A DNA stretch of 64,000 nt from JBGSIC01 sp041751875 (GTDB lineage: Bacteria > Bdellovibrionota > FAC87 > UBA2466 > JACKAF01). Below are positions 17,907-27,276 of the stretch, piece after piece; within the stretch, counting starts at the first letter, position 1; each line of letters opens with the position of its first letter. The DNA lies in the NCBI GenBank assembly GCA_041751875.1, contig JBGSIC010000023.1:1-64000 (forward strand), read 5' to 3'. The notes beneath the pieces were generated by a model. The model saw nothing but the letters and a program-made list of their open reading frames with translations, did not search any database and had not been told where the DNA came from. The position numbers and the translations under genes were made by a program.

Positions 17907-18933
17907 ACCCCTGGTTCTGATCATGGCGGGTGGCAGTGGCACGCGGTTCTGGCCACTCAGTACACCCGACTATCCGAAACAGTTTCTCAAGCTGGTGGAT
18001 AGCCTTTCCCTTCTACAGGCTACCTACGAGCGTGTACTTCAACTCGTCCCCGAGGAGAATATTGCTGTGTGCGGCCTGGAGCGGCACGCGGCGCTCCTCC
18101 GCGAACAACTCCCTAAGGTGAAGCATTGGATTTTGGAACCCGTAGGCCGCAACACAGCGGCTTGCAACCTTCTCTCTATTCTGCAACTTCTTAAAGAGGG
18201 AGCCTCACGGGACCAGGTTCTCATCGTGCTTCCGGCTGATCACCACGTCGGACAACCTCAAAAGCTTTGTGAGACATTGGAAAAGGCGGCCAGCTTCGCA
18301 GCCGAATCAAATGCGCTTGTCACGCTGGGCATTCAACCGTCTTCCCCACACACGGGCTATGGCTACATCGAACGCGGGCGCCCGACAGGGACAGACGGTA
18401 TTTTTGAAGTAGCCCGTTTTATTGAGAAGCCCTCTGAAACGAAGGCTCAAGAGCTTCTCAAACAGGGAAATTATTATTGGAACAGCGGAATGTTCATCTG
18501 GACGATAGGAAACATTCTGTCGGCGTTTGAAGAGTTCTTGCCCGAGACCACTCAACTCTTAAAAAATTGTTCTACCACTGAGGCTCTGAAAAAAGCCTAC
18601 ACAAAACTTCCCAGCGAGCCCATCGATAAAGCGATTTTGGAGAAAGCGAAGAATGTTTTCACCCTGCCCGCTGATGTGGCATGGAGTGATCTAGGTTCGT
18701 GGGACGCTTTATACCAACTTTACAAAAGCTCTTCGGAAAAAAACGTCATCCTGGGGGGACAAACCGAAGTCGTTGATAGCGATGGTTGCCTTGTCCACGC
18801 GCCACCGGAAATGCAAGTTGCCCTGATTGGGGTGCACAACCTTGCGGTGGTCATCCAAGACGGTAAGCTCCTGATCACCGACCGTGCCCAGGACCAACAT
18901 GTCAAAAAAGTCCTCGAGAAATTCGAGAAGTAA
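17887..18933 (+). CDS. manC: Mannose-1-phosphate guanylyltransferase
   Basis: Makes GDP-mannose from mannose-1-P and GTP for polysaccharide or glycan synthesis. The 348-residue product has the nucleotidyltransferase signature LIMAGGSGTRFWPLS at residues 12-26, PKQFLKL, the ILEPVGRNTAACN block near 82, LPADHHVG, and the FIEKP and YYWNSGMFIW motifs. It corresponds to the guanylyltransferase half of bifunctional ManC; the cupin half is encoded as the separate gene just upstream, in the order opposite to the usual fusion. AGAGGA lies 5 nt before ATG 17887, inside the cupin gene, so coupling is likely. A nucleotidyltransferase for another hexose is less likely. Confidence 0.9.
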   Translation: MAEQQNKPLVLIMAGGSGTRFWPLSTPDYPKQFLKLVDSLSLLQATYERVLQLVPEENIAVCGLERHAALLREQLPKVKHWILEPVGRNTAACNLLSILQLLKEGASRDQVLIVLPADHHVGQPQKLCETLEKAASFAAESNALVTLGIQPSSPHTGYGYIERGRPTGTDGIFEVARFIEKPSETKAQELLKQGNYYWNSGMFIWTIGNILSAFEEFLPETTQLLKNCSTTEALKKAYTKLPSEPIDKAILEKAKNVFTLPADVAWSDLGSWDALYQLYKSSSEKNVILGGQTEVVDSDGCLVHAPPEMQVALIGVHNLAVVIQDGKLLITDRAQDQHVKKVLEKFEK

Positions 18934-18976
18934 GAAAATTGCCGGGCCTGCCGTCTTCCGATAACCTTTTCGTTTC

Positions 18977-19435
18977 ATGCTGCTTGTTAAAACAACCTTT
19001 CACAAATCGGTCCTAGTATCGGCATCCGTCGAGCAAGCAGGCCACTTTTTTTCAGAACCGCATCACTCGGTCGGTGATTTGTTTCCCGGCTTAGAAAGCT
19101 TTCTTCCCCAGGACCAAAACACCTACCTGTGGTCCTTCAAGAAAGTCGAGTTCGGAGGCTTTTCCCACCAGGTGCAGGTGGTAACAAGATTCGACTGGCC
19201 GGCCACTCATTCTCTGACGATTCGACCCATAGCGGGCGGTAACGCCCAGCTGAGTGGGAGCATCCAAATTCATCCTCAATCCAACCGCACCGAAGTGAGC
19301 TTTCAGTTTGAGATTGAGGGGGAGCTCCCGGTCCCTCGTTTGCTTAAAGGGATGATCGCACCGAAGGTAGAGTCCGAACTAAATCAACTTTTTGAACGGT
19401 ATGTGCAACGTGTTGAACAAACTCTTAACCAATAA
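18977..19435 (+). CDS. SRPBCC-like protein (START/CoxG fold), unknown ligand
   Basis: A 152-residue cytoplasmic protein. The pattern (short strand-helix start with VSASVEQAGHFFSEPHHSV, a long run of alternating strands with WSFKKVEFGG, TEVSFQFEIEGEL, and a C-terminal amphipathic helix ending VESELNQLFERYVQRVEQ) fits the SRPBCC hydrophobic-ligand-binding fold. No catalytic residues can be assigned. It sits between manC and lnt and overlaps the lnt start by 35 bp or more, which ties it to the envelope operon. Lipid binding would fit but is inference. Confidence 0.65.
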   Translation: MLLVKTTFHKSVLVSASVEQAGHFFSEPHHSVGDLFPGLESFLPQDQNTYLWSFKKVEFGGFSHQVQVVTRFDWPATHSLTIRPIAGGNAQLSGSIQIHPQSNRTEVSFQFEIEGELPVPRLLKGMIAPKVESELNQLFERYVQRVEQTLNQ

Positions 19436-21017
19436 AATATTCGTCTCATTAGCGGCCGGCCTATCCTTGGTGTTGGCTTTTCCGCCGATTGAAATCTTAC
19501 CCATCGCTTTTCTTTCCCCCCTTTTTCTCAACGCGTTGATTCTCAGTGGCGACACTTTCAAAAAGGGCTTCAAATGGGGCTTTTTGTCGTCGTTAGCCAT
19601 CATGGTGGGCGCCTTCTATTGGGTGGTCTACGTCCTGCACGTCTTTGGGTATGTGCCGTGGGTGGTGGCAGGTCTCCTTTTTGTGGGCTTCTGCGGTTTT
19701 GGAGCCCTTAACTTTCCCCTTTTCGGCGGGTTCGGAAACTGGATTGTTCGTAAAACAAACCTGGCGGAATGCTCTCCTCGAAATATTCAGTTGTGGATGG
19801 CCCTAGGCTTCCCCGCGCTATTTACCTTTATTGAATACGTAGTTCCCAAACTTTTTCCCTGGTACATGGGACACGCGCTTTACACCGTCCTGTGGGCAAA
19901 TCAGATTGTGGAACTCACGGGCAGCAGCTTTTTGACTTTCGCCATCTACAGTTTAGGAAGTGTGCTGAGCGGATTTCTTCTTTGGCGCGTATATCCTTTT
20001 TTCAGGGCGTCGTGGAAGACTCTTTTTATTCCGCTCGGACTCTGGACTGTGGCAATCGGGTTCAGCCTCGCCCGATTGGAATCGGTACCCTTAAGGGAAA
20101 CGCGCCCGCTCCGGGTGGCACTGATTCAAGCCAACATCGGATCTCTGGAAAAGGCGCAGGCTCGCAAAGGACAGAAGAATATTGTTCGCTGGGTGCTGGA
20201 TCGCTACCTGGCCATCACCTCTCAAGCCCTGCTCGAAAAACCGGACCTTATTCTTTGGCCCGAAACGGCCATGCCCTTCTACCTAATTGGCCCCGGCACC
20301 TACGCGCAAGAAATCCGAAACGCTGTCAGAGAGTGGAACGTGCCTCTACTTAGCGGTGCCTACGCTCCTTATAACGACGGCGTGTTTCGGGATTACAACG
20401 CGGCTTTCTTGCTCGACCCCAAACAAAACCTCAGCTTCCCGCCCATCTACCACAAGAATATTTTGTTAGCTTTCGGCGAGTACCTTCCCTTCGGCGAACA
20501 CATGCCGTTTGCTTACGAGTGGTTTCCGCAGATCGCAAACTTCAAACGTGGCACGACACAGGAAATTCTTACTCTGCACGACGGTACACGGATTGGTACC
20601 ACCATCTGCTATGAAGCAATTGTCCCTTCGTTCTATCGACGAGTCGCAGAGAAAATGCCGAATCTGATCGTTAATCTCACCAACGATTCTTGGTTTGGTC
20701 CCACGTCTGAACCGTATCAACACGCCGCTCTTTCGGTGTTCCGGGCGATTGAAACGCGCATTCCGTTTGTCCGCGTTACCAATACCGGTCTTTCGTTTAC
20801 GGTAGATGCTTTGGGGCAGCGCTCGGATACTATCGGGGTTTCTCAGGATGGCTACCGCGTGGAATCATTGGCAGTGCCGGTTCATCCGCCCCTCACTTTT
20901 TATCTGCGGTACGGAGAATGGTTTGTTGTAGGATGTTTACTTATTCTTATTGTTTTGACGAGGCGAATCTATGCATCCCTATTTGTTCGACTGGGTCGTG
21001 GGCGGCCAACACATTAA
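19401..21017 (+). CDS. lnt: Apolipoprotein N-acyltransferase
   Basis: Last step of lipoprotein maturation: adds a third acyl chain to the N-terminal cysteine of diacylated lipoproteins, needed for export to the outer membrane in Gram-negatives. About 538 residues: N-terminal membrane segments (first about 230), a nitrilase-like periplasmic domain, and a last C-terminal helix (FVVGCLLILIVLTRRIYAS). The Glu-Lys-Cys triad is present: WPETAMP near 287, YHKNILLAFGEYLPFGE near 350, and TTICYEAIVPS near 403. Start is uncertain: ATG 19401, GTG 19410 or TTG 19413, all inside the previous gene. Lgt follows with a 47-bp overlap, so both lipoprotein enzymes are co-translated. Confidence 0.95.
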   Translation: MCNVLNKLLTNKIFVSLAAGLSLVLAFPPIEILPIAFLSPLFLNALILSGDTFKKGFKWGFLSSLAIMVGAFYWVVYVLHVFGYVPWVVAGLLFVGFCGFGALNFPLFGGFGNWIVRKTNLAECSPRNIQLWMALGFPALFTFIEYVVPKLFPWYMGHALYTVLWANQIVELTGSSFLTFAIYSLGSVLSGFLLWRVYPFFRASWKTLFIPLGLWTVAIGFSLARLESVPLRETRPLRVALIQANIGSLEKAQARKGQKNIVRWVLDRYLAITSQALLEKPDLILWPETAMPFYLIGPGTYAQEIRNAVREWNVPLLSGAYAPYNDGVFRDYNAAFLLDPKQNLSFPPIYHKNILLAFGEYLPFGEHMPFAYEWFPQIANFKRGTTQEILTLHDGTRIGTTICYEAIVPSFYRRVAEKMPNLIVNLTNDSWFGPTSEPYQHAALSVFRAIETRIPFVRVTNTGLSFTVDALGQRSDTIGVSQDGYRVESLAVPVHPPLTFYLRYGEWFVVGCLLILIVLTRRIYASLFVRLGRGRPTH

Positions 21018-21783
21018 GCCGCCCTCTTACGGTGTGCTTTTGGCGATCGCCTTTACCCTAGCGTACTTTGAGTCTTTGCGCTTGTCCGTCAAGACGAAGG
21101 ATGGCCCGCGCCACGTCGAAAACCTTTTTCTAATCGTCATCATTTCTTCTGTCGTTGGAGCACGCATGTTCCACGTCTTGTTCGAAGACTTGGATTACTT
21201 TCTCAAAAACCCCGCTGAAATTTTCTACATTTGGAATGGTGGCTACACGCTCTACGGTGCGGTACTCCTGGGAATCTTTTGCGGTTGGATCTACACGCGC
21301 ATTAACAAAATTAATTTTTTCGAATTCGCCGACATTGGCGCCGCACCGATTGCGATGGGCATCGGCATTGGTCGACTGGGCTGTTTTTTGGCGGGTTGCT
21401 GTTGGGGAGATAAGTGCAATTTACCGTGGGCGGTAACCTTCACGGACCCGACCGGCTTTGCGGGGGTAAGAAATATTCCTCTGCACCCGACGCAGGTTTA
21501 TGAGGCGCTTTTGTGTTTTGCCTTGTACGGGTATCTCACCTGGCGTTTTAAACACCGATCCTACTACGGTCAGGCATTTCTGCATTTTCTTTTGGGCTAT
21601 AGCCTCATTCGATTTGGCGTCGAGTATTTTCGGGGGGATGATTATCGCGGGTTCGTTTTCGGCGGGCTTCTCAGCTATTCCCAGTTTATCTCTCTGGTGA
21701 TTATTCCCTTTTCGCTGCTGGCCACTTTCCTATTCTCCAGAAGGAAAATGGAAAAACCAGGGGCAAAGGTCAAGCGCACTTGA
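20971..21783 (+). CDS. lgt: Prolipoprotein diacylglyceryl transferase
   Basis: First enzyme of lipoprotein maturation: transfers diacylglyceryl from phosphatidylglycerol to the lipobox cysteine. 270 residues with about seven membrane segments. Family marks: HPYLFDWVVGG..IKPPSYGVLLA at the start, a VVGARMFHVLFE stretch near residue 55, WNGGYTLYGAVLLG, the signature region GRLGCFLAGCCWGD near 133, and LHPTQVYEALLCF. The cysteine-rich form of the signature replaces the GRxGNFxN of enterobacteria and is common in delta-proteobacterial relatives. It overlaps lnt by 47 bp, so both lipoprotein enzymes are made together, which fits the many lipoboxes in the window. Confidence 0.96.
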   Translation: MHPYLFDWVVGGQHIKPPSYGVLLAIAFTLAYFESLRLSVKTKDGPRHVENLFLIVIISSVVGARMFHVLFEDLDYFLKNPAEIFYIWNGGYTLYGAVLLGIFCGWIYTRINKINFFEFADIGAAPIAMGIGIGRLGCFLAGCCWGDKCNLPWAVTFTDPTGFAGVRNIPLHPTQVYEALLCFALYGYLTWRFKHRSYYGQAFLHFLLGYSLIRFGVEYFRGDDYRGFVFGGLLSYSQFISLVIIPFSLLATFLFSRRKMEKPGAKVKRT

Positions 21784-21815
21784 TATGCTTGCAACACTCT
21801 GCCCCCGATAATTTG

Positions 21816-22166
21816 CTATTTCAAATTGCAGACCGCCAAATCTTCCGGTGCAGAAGCCGTTGCGAAATGGATGATCGTCTTGGTCTTCTCTTTTTTGAAT
21901 GTCACTGCCAGTACCGTTCCGCTCTTCGAATCCGCAGCCGATCCGCACGAGCGACGAATCTCTTCAGTGCGTGGCACACTCTTAATCGACACCGCCTCAA
22001 ATGCTGCGCCCATCGGACTGGTCGCAGAACCGACTAGCGTTTGAACCGCTTCTTCGAAGTCCTTGTTTTCAAAAAGCGCCTGAATCACTAAATCTAAACG
22101 TGCCGGAAGCGCGTAAGAACTTCCCGCAATCACGCCAAGAATAGCCAAAGATAGTAATCGTTTCAT
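21816..22166 (-). CDS. Small exported protein, unknown function
   Basis: A 116-residue protein with a signal peptide (MKRLLSLAILGVIAGSSYA) and a mature part of about 97 residues holding two cysteines (RRSCGSAAD, LAVCNLK) that could form a disulfide in the periplasm. No family recognised. A GGGGAGA ribosome binding site lies just before ATG 22166. A possible promoter, TTGACC with TAAGGT 16 nt on, lies upstream on the minus strand. Convergent with lgt, 32 bp apart. Confidence 0.65.
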   Translation of the reverse strand: MKRLLSLAILGVIAGSSYALPARLDLVIQALFENKDFEEAVQTLVGSATSPMGAAFEAVSIKSVPRTEEIRRSCGSAADSKSGTVLAVTFKKEKTKTIIHFATASAPEDLAVCNLK

Positions 22167-22332
22167 TTCTCTCCCCTAAGTTGCGTGGAATCCAAGGCGG
22201 AAATCCACTTTAAGTCAGCCACCTTATACCTGCCGCGTTAAGGGTCAATGGGGCCAAAATGTGATCACAACAACATGCGTCTAGTGGCTAAATTTACTCA
22301 CTAAATCCACCGATACGTGGGTGAGACCCCAT

Positions 22333-24690
22333 ATGCTTTCGTTTTTGAGGAAATTTAGCTCGCTTCATCGCCATGTTCTGGCGATCTATGGTTTTTCTGC
22401 AATCGCACTGTGCCTTCTCGCTCAATGCACCAATTTCCAAAGCCAGCGCCCCGTTGAAACGGAACCGCCCACTTACTGGGATCCGGTAGGAGACCGAGTG
22501 CTGGGACAGCCCACGGGTAGACGATACTCGCAGCGTGAGCTGGACATGGAAAAACCGCAAGGCGTTTACACCGAAGACGGCCGGTTGTACGTGATGGATA
22601 GCAACCACCATCGCATCTTGATCTGGGAAACCATTCCCACTAAGAACAACACCCCACCCGACTATGTACTCGCAAAATTGGATATGCGCGACACGACTCC
22701 GGTGACTACAGCGGGCAATACTCTGCTGTTTCCGACTCAAGTGTCGGTCTACGAGGGAGACGTGTACGCCGCTGACAACAATAACCACCGCATTCTCAAA
22801 TGGAACAAAGGCATTCTAAAAAGCGCGCAATACGCTGATGGCATTCTCGGACAAACCCTTTTCACCACAAATGCATTCGTTTCGGATAACCTCATCATGA
22901 CCGGTTTTTTCTACGTAAACACCTTTCTTCGTTTGCCTGAAAGCCAAGGATATAAATTCTTTGCGGCGGACAATGATAACCACCGAGTACTGGTGTGGAA
23001 CGAAATGCCCAGTTTCACGCCAGAAACCGTTCAACCAGCAGACTTTCAGCTCGGAAGTGGAATATCGTCCCAAGTCGAGGGCGTCGTTACTTTAGGCAAC
23101 TTTGGCCCTGGAGGTGGGCCGAGAGGCATGTTTAGTTACGGCACTCGGCTTTACGTCGGAGATCCTTCGAATAACCGTATCCTCCTTTACAATTCAATTC
23201 CTGAAGACCCTGATCCCGACATCACCACCGATTACGTTTCGGCAGATCTCGCTATCATCTCAGCAGGCAGTGCGCTCAACGAGCCATTCAGCTTGAGTGG
23301 AGATGCCAGTCGTTTTATCGTTGCGGACAAGGGAAACCACCGAGTACTTATCTTTAATTCCCACCCTACTACTTCCACCCCAACTCCCGCGGCGGTGGTT
23401 GGGACTGGATTGGCGACTAATCCACCGAGTGCCGGAACGCTGAATTTACCCCACGCGGCCCATACGGATGGCACGCGTTTGTACGTCGCCGATATGGAAA
23501 ACAATCGCGTACTCATATGGAACACCATTCCCACTACGAATGGGCAAGCAGCGGATGTGGTCCTAGGGCAGGATACTTTTAACACGACAACGACAAACAT
23601 CGAGCGATGGAACCCCAAGTTTCACTTTAAATCGCCCTCGGGGTCATCGGTATCCAACCACTTTCTCGCGGTAGCCGATACGCTCAACCATCGCGTTTTG
23701 TTGTGGAAAAACTACCCTGACGACGATGGTGCAGCTCCCTATGCCGTCGTAGGTCAACCGAGTGAAGAGGCGACCACTGCGATGACGGACACGGACGACG
23801 AAACCTTTTTGCACTCTCTCAATCGCCCGACCGGCGTCGCCATACATGAAGTCGAGGAAGCGGATGGAACTCAAATTCTAAAGATGATTATTTGCGACTA
23901 TCTAAACTCCCGCCTGGTCGTTCATCCCAATTTGACCGTCAAGTCGCCAGCAAGCGACTGGACCCTGACTAACAACTTTCAACGCAATAGAATAGGCGAA
24001 ACACCCTTAACACCTTATATTCTTTCCGGAGCGAATCATACTCTCCCCGGAGGGGCCAGACCTATCAGCATCTTTTTTGATGGCCAGCGCGTTCTTGTCT
24101 CGACAAGTAACCACCAGGTCTTGGTTTGGAACAGATTTCAAGATGTAGGACTAATAGGTGACGCAAGAATTCTGGGAACCGGAGAAGCAGGAACAACCCA
24201 AAACCAGCTCAGCTCCCCTCGCGGCGTTTTCAGTGATGGCACAAGAATCTTTGTCGTCGATACGGGAAACCGCCGCGTGATGGTATGGAATAGTCTTCCC
24301 GAAGCCGACGGCGCAAACGCAGACCTGGTCATTGGCCAACCTGATTTTGACACCGTAACCGCGAATAGCGATCAACCCCACTCACCTCGCGGGGTGACGG
24401 TTTCGGACGAGGGAAAGCTATTTGTGTCGGACCATTTACGACATCGGATTTTGGTATGGAACACGGTACCCACTACGAATGGCGTTGCCCCCGACGGCTA
24501 TCTCGGTCAGAGCGATAACGCAAACGGGACAACAGCAAACGCAGGAGGGCCGGTCACTTTTAAAACCTTCTCTCGGCCGGATGGACTAACCTCTTACCGA
24601 GGGAAGCTTTACATCACCGACACCCTCAATCACCGACTGATTATCATGTCGCCCGCTGAAATTTATCCTGAACCGATCGAGGAAGACTAG
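22333..24690 (+). CDS. NHL-repeat beta-propeller lipoprotein
   Basis: A 785-residue surface or periplasmic lipoprotein. The N-terminal hydrophobic segment ends in the lipobox LLAQC (about residue 34). The body is built of about 12 NHL-type repeats with the recurring pattern VAD-x-x-NHRVLIWN; examples are ADNNNHRILKWN, AADNDNHRVLVWN, VADKGNHRVLIFN, VADMENNRVLIWN, VVDTGNRRVMVWN and ITDTLNHRLIIMS. Twelve blades would make two six-bladed propellers. NHL propellers bind proteins, carbohydrates or metals; no catalytic residues are seen. ATG 22333 with GGTGAG upstream is favoured over GTG 22321. Overlaps the convergent PLP enzyme by 4 bp. Confidence 0.85.
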   Translation: MLSFLRKFSSLHRHVLAIYGFSAIALCLLAQCTNFQSQRPVETEPPTYWDPVGDRVLGQPTGRRYSQRELDMEKPQGVYTEDGRLYVMDSNHHRILIWETIPTKNNTPPDYVLAKLDMRDTTPVTTAGNTLLFPTQVSVYEGDVYAADNNNHRILKWNKGILKSAQYADGILGQTLFTTNAFVSDNLIMTGFFYVNTFLRLPESQGYKFFAADNDNHRVLVWNEMPSFTPETVQPADFQLGSGISSQVEGVVTLGNFGPGGGPRGMFSYGTRLYVGDPSNNRILLYNSIPEDPDPDITTDYVSADLAIISAGSALNEPFSLSGDASRFIVADKGNHRVLIFNSHPTTSTPTPAAVVGTGLATNPPSAGTLNLPHAAHTDGTRLYVADMENNRVLIWNTIPTTNGQAADVVLGQDTFNTTTTNIERWNPKFHFKSPSGSSVSNHFLAVADTLNHRVLLWKNYPDDDGAAPYAVVGQPSEEATTAMTDTDDETFLHSLNRPTGVAIHEVEEADGTQILKMIICDYLNSRLVVHPNLTVKSPASDWTLTNNFQRNRIGETPLTPYILSGANHTLPGGARPISIFFDGQRVLVSTSNHQVLVWNRFQDVGLIGDARILGTGEAGTTQNQLSSPRGVFSDGTRIFVVDTGNRRVMVWNSLPEADGANADLVIGQPDFDTVTANSDQPHSPRGVTVSDEGKLFVSDHLRHRILVWNTVPTTNGVAPDGYLGQSDNANGTTANAGGPVTFKTFSRPDGLTSYRGKLYITDTLNHRLIIMSPAEIYPEPIEED

Positions 24691-25856
24691 CGAAGTGCGT
24701 TTTCCAGGTCGCCCCACAGATCTTCGCAGTTCTCAACCCCAACGGATAAGCGAACCATCGTATCGGAAATGCCGAGCTTCTTACGAAGTTCAACTGGAAC
24801 CGACGCGTGAGTCATAATGGCGGGGTGTTCGGCCAAAGATTCCACGCCGCCCAAGCTTTCGGCTAACGCAAATATCTTTAAGTTCTCCAAGAAGCGCCGT
24901 GAAGTAGAGAGATCCCCTTTTAAGAAAAAGGTGATCATCCCCCCAAACCCTTTCATCTGTTTCTTGCAGATTTCATGTTCGGGGTGTGAGGACAGCCCCG
25001 GATAAATAACGCGTTCTACTTTCGGGTGCTTTGCCAAACGTTCTGCAATCTTCAGTGCACTTTCTCCACTGCGCTGCATGCGAATAGCAAGGGTCTTAAT
25101 CCCTCGCAGCACCAACCAAGAATCGAAAGGTCCCTGCACACCACCCTGTGAATTTTGCAGGTGCTTTAGCCGCTCAATAAGTTTGTCATCTTTTGCGATC
25201 AGCGCGCCGCCCACCACATCGCTGTGACCGTTTAGGTACTTCGTGGTGGAATGGAGCACCAAGTCCGCGCCCAGCGCGAGGGGTTGCTGCAAAACCGGTG
25301 TCGCGAAGGTATTATCGACGACTACCATGGGCTTTTGGGGGTGCTTTTGGCACGCCTCAACGACCCTTTTGATATCAATAATCTTGAGCATCGGATTGGT
25401 GGGCGATTCTACCCAAACCATCTTTGTGTTGGGTTTGAGAAAGTCCGCGGGAGAATTGGTCGAAAGATCCACGAAATCGAATTCCAGACCATGGTTCGCC
25501 CACACAGTGCGAAACAGTCTTCCCGTGCCGCCGTATACATCGTCACAACAAACTACATGATCGCCCGCTTTAAGAAGATGCATGCACAAATCAGTCGCCG
25601 CGCATCCCGAGGCCATGGCAAAAGCGTGCGTCCCACCTTCTAAAATCGCCAGCGAGCGTTCCAGAGCGGCACGCGTCGGATTACCTGTGCGCGAATACTC
25701 ATACCCTCGGTGCGTTCCCGGTGACGCCTGCACGTAAGTACTGGTGGCAAAAATGGGCGTCATGATGGCGCCTGTCGACGGGTCGGGTTCCACTCCCGCG
25801 TGAACGGCTTTGGTATCAAAGTGCTTTTGACTTAGGTCAGAGTTCGCGTCAGACAT
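24687..25856 (-). CDS. Cystathionine gamma-lyase/gamma-synthase (PLP enzyme)
   Basis: A 389-residue Cys/Met-metabolism PLP enzyme. The PLP lysine lies in LHSTTKYLNGHSDVVGGAL near residue 206; other family blocks are YEYSRTGNPTRAALE near 47, ALASGCAATD-type (MASGCAATDLC), and VESPTNPMLKIIDI. Lyase and synthase cannot be split by eye. Because it overlaps the downstream end of the cystathionine beta-synthase gene by 8 bp, the pair reads as reverse transsulfuration, and I favour gamma-lyase, giving cysteine, 2-oxobutyrate and ammonia. Acts as a cytoplasmic tetramer in the family. Confidence 0.9.
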   Translation of the reverse strand: MSDANSDLSQKHFDTKAVHAGVEPDPSTGAIMTPIFATSTYVQASPGTHRGYEYSRTGNPTRAALERSLAILEGGTHAFAMASGCAATDLCMHLLKAGDHVVCCDDVYGGTGRLFRTVWANHGLEFDFVDLSTNSPADFLKPNTKMVWVESPTNPMLKIIDIKRVVEACQKHPQKPMVVVDNTFATPVLQQPLALGADLVLHSTTKYLNGHSDVVGGALIAKDDKLIERLKHLQNSQGGVQGPFDSWLVLRGIKTLAIRMQRSGESALKIAERLAKHPKVERVIYPGLSSHPEHEICKKQMKGFGGMITFFLKGDLSTSRRFLENLKIFALAESLGGVESLAEHPAIMTHASVPVELRKKLGISDTMVRLSVGVENCEDLWGDLENALR

Positions 25857-27228
25857 TTACGGCTCCAGAAACCATGCTTAGATAACTAATCAAATCAATC
25901 TTGGTAAGAACGTAGCGAACCTCACCCTTCTCTTCCACCATCGCCAGACGATCACTGGTGAACACATTACTCAAACGCTCAATCGAATCTCCCATGTGCA
26001 CTACAGAGAACTTGGGATCAATGAGCGGCCGAATGGAATCTTTCGGCTTAGCGGAACCCGAATAGAGAGGTCGCAGAATGGCTTGCTCGGTAATTTTTCC
26101 AATCACTTTGCCATTTTCAAACACCGGCATCTGCGAAATACCCTCTTCGCGCATTTTACGAACGACCCCTTCGAGATCTTCATTCGCCATCACAGAAACG
26201 ACTCGCTGTTTTTTGTGCAAAAGATTGATGAGTTCCCCGACGTTGCTGCCGGTTTTTTCCATGTAAGCGTTTTCGACCATCCAGGAATCGTTATAGACCT
26301 TGCTCAAGTAACGGTTCCCAGAGTCTGGCAAAATCACGACCACCCGCCCAGGTTTCTCCTGATGCGACATCCAACGAAGCGCTCCGACCACGGCGGCTCC
26401 ACTTGAGGCGCCGGCGAAGATTCCCTCTTGGGTGAGGAGTGCTCGGGTCATCAAAAAGGATTCTTTGTCTTCAATACGAACGACTTCATCAATGACGGAG
26501 AAATCGCAGTTCAAAGGAATAATATCTTCCCCAATGCCTTCGAGCACATACCCTTGGGCTTCTCCCATGGTTTTTGTCTCGTGATATTGTTTAAGAATAG
26601 ATCCTTTAGGATCCACGCCAATGATTTTGATCTTGGGATTTTTCTCTTTGATAAACTTCCCGATTCCAGAGATCGTTCCGCACGTCCCCATTCCAATCAC
26701 GACGGCGTTAATCTGCCCTTCGGTTTGGCGCCAGATTTCGGGGCCAGTCGAATGGTAGTGTGTCTCACGGTTCCTATGGTTGTGATACTGATTGGCGTAG
26801 TAACAATTGGGGGTTTCTTCCGCTAGGCGTTTGGCGACGCTATAGTAACTTTCTGGGGAGTCGGGTTCGACCGCCGTGGGACAAATGACCACTTTCGCCC
26901 CGAAAGCGCGCAGACTCTGGCGCTTTTCTTCACTCTGCTTGTCGGGAAGCACAAAAACGCATTTGTATCCCTTGATGGCCGCAGCAATGGCGAGGCCCAT
27001 ACCAGTATTGCCTGAAGTCGCCTCCACAATGGTGCCCCCAGGGCGTAGCTCGCCGCTTTTTTCCGCCTGCTCGACCATGTACCAGCCGATGCGATCCTTA
27101 ATCGAGCCGCCGGGATTAAAATATTCGCACTTGGCGTACAATTCCCCGCCTACCTTTTGGACCACCCGGTTAAGCCGCACAAGTGGCGTATTTCCAATGG
27201 TTTCCAGAATATTTTTATGCAGTTCCAA
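25849..27228 (-). CDS. Cystathionine beta-synthase with CBS-domain pair
   Basis: Condenses serine and homocysteine to cystathionine. Residues 1-320 are the fold-II PLP domain: GNTPLVRLNRV, FNPGGSIKDRIGWYM (PLP lysine near 44), EATSGNTGMGLA, and GTCGTISGIGKFIKE (phosphate loop). Residues about 335-455 carry two CBS motifs that in homologues bind adenosyl ligands and regulate activity. Length of 459 matches the bacterial CBS-domain form rather than plain cysteine synthase. It starts with TTG 27228 behind AGGGGGA. A -35/-10 pair lies 50-80 bp upstream. It forms an operon with the following PLP enzyme (8-bp overlap). Confidence 0.92.
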   Translation of the reverse strand: MELHKNILETIGNTPLVRLNRVVQKVGGELYAKCEYFNPGGSIKDRIGWYMVEQAEKSGELRPGGTIVEATSGNTGMGLAIAAAIKGYKCVFVLPDKQSEEKRQSLRAFGAKVVICPTAVEPDSPESYYSVAKRLAEETPNCYYANQYHNHRNRETHYHSTGPEIWRQTEGQINAVVIGMGTCGTISGIGKFIKEKNPKIKIIGVDPKGSILKQYHETKTMGEAQGYVLEGIGEDIIPLNCDFSVIDEVVRIEDKESFLMTRALLTQEGIFAGASSGAAVVGALRWMSHQEKPGRVVVILPDSGNRYLSKVYNDSWMVENAYMEKTGSNVGELINLLHKKQRVVSVMANEDLEGVVRKMREEGISQMPVFENGKVIGKITEQAILRPLYSGSAKPKDSIRPLIDPKFSVVHMGDSIERLSNVFTSDRLAMVEEKGEVRYVLTKIDLISYLSMVSGAVNV

Positions 27229-27276
27229 AATTCCCCCTGGACTGATATGAATCCCAGCGTCCCCTCAACAGATGTG

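Noticed and set aside
22294..22788. 164-codon minus-strand frame across the NHL gene start
   Set aside because: Lies antisense to a clear lipoprotein signal peptide and repeats.
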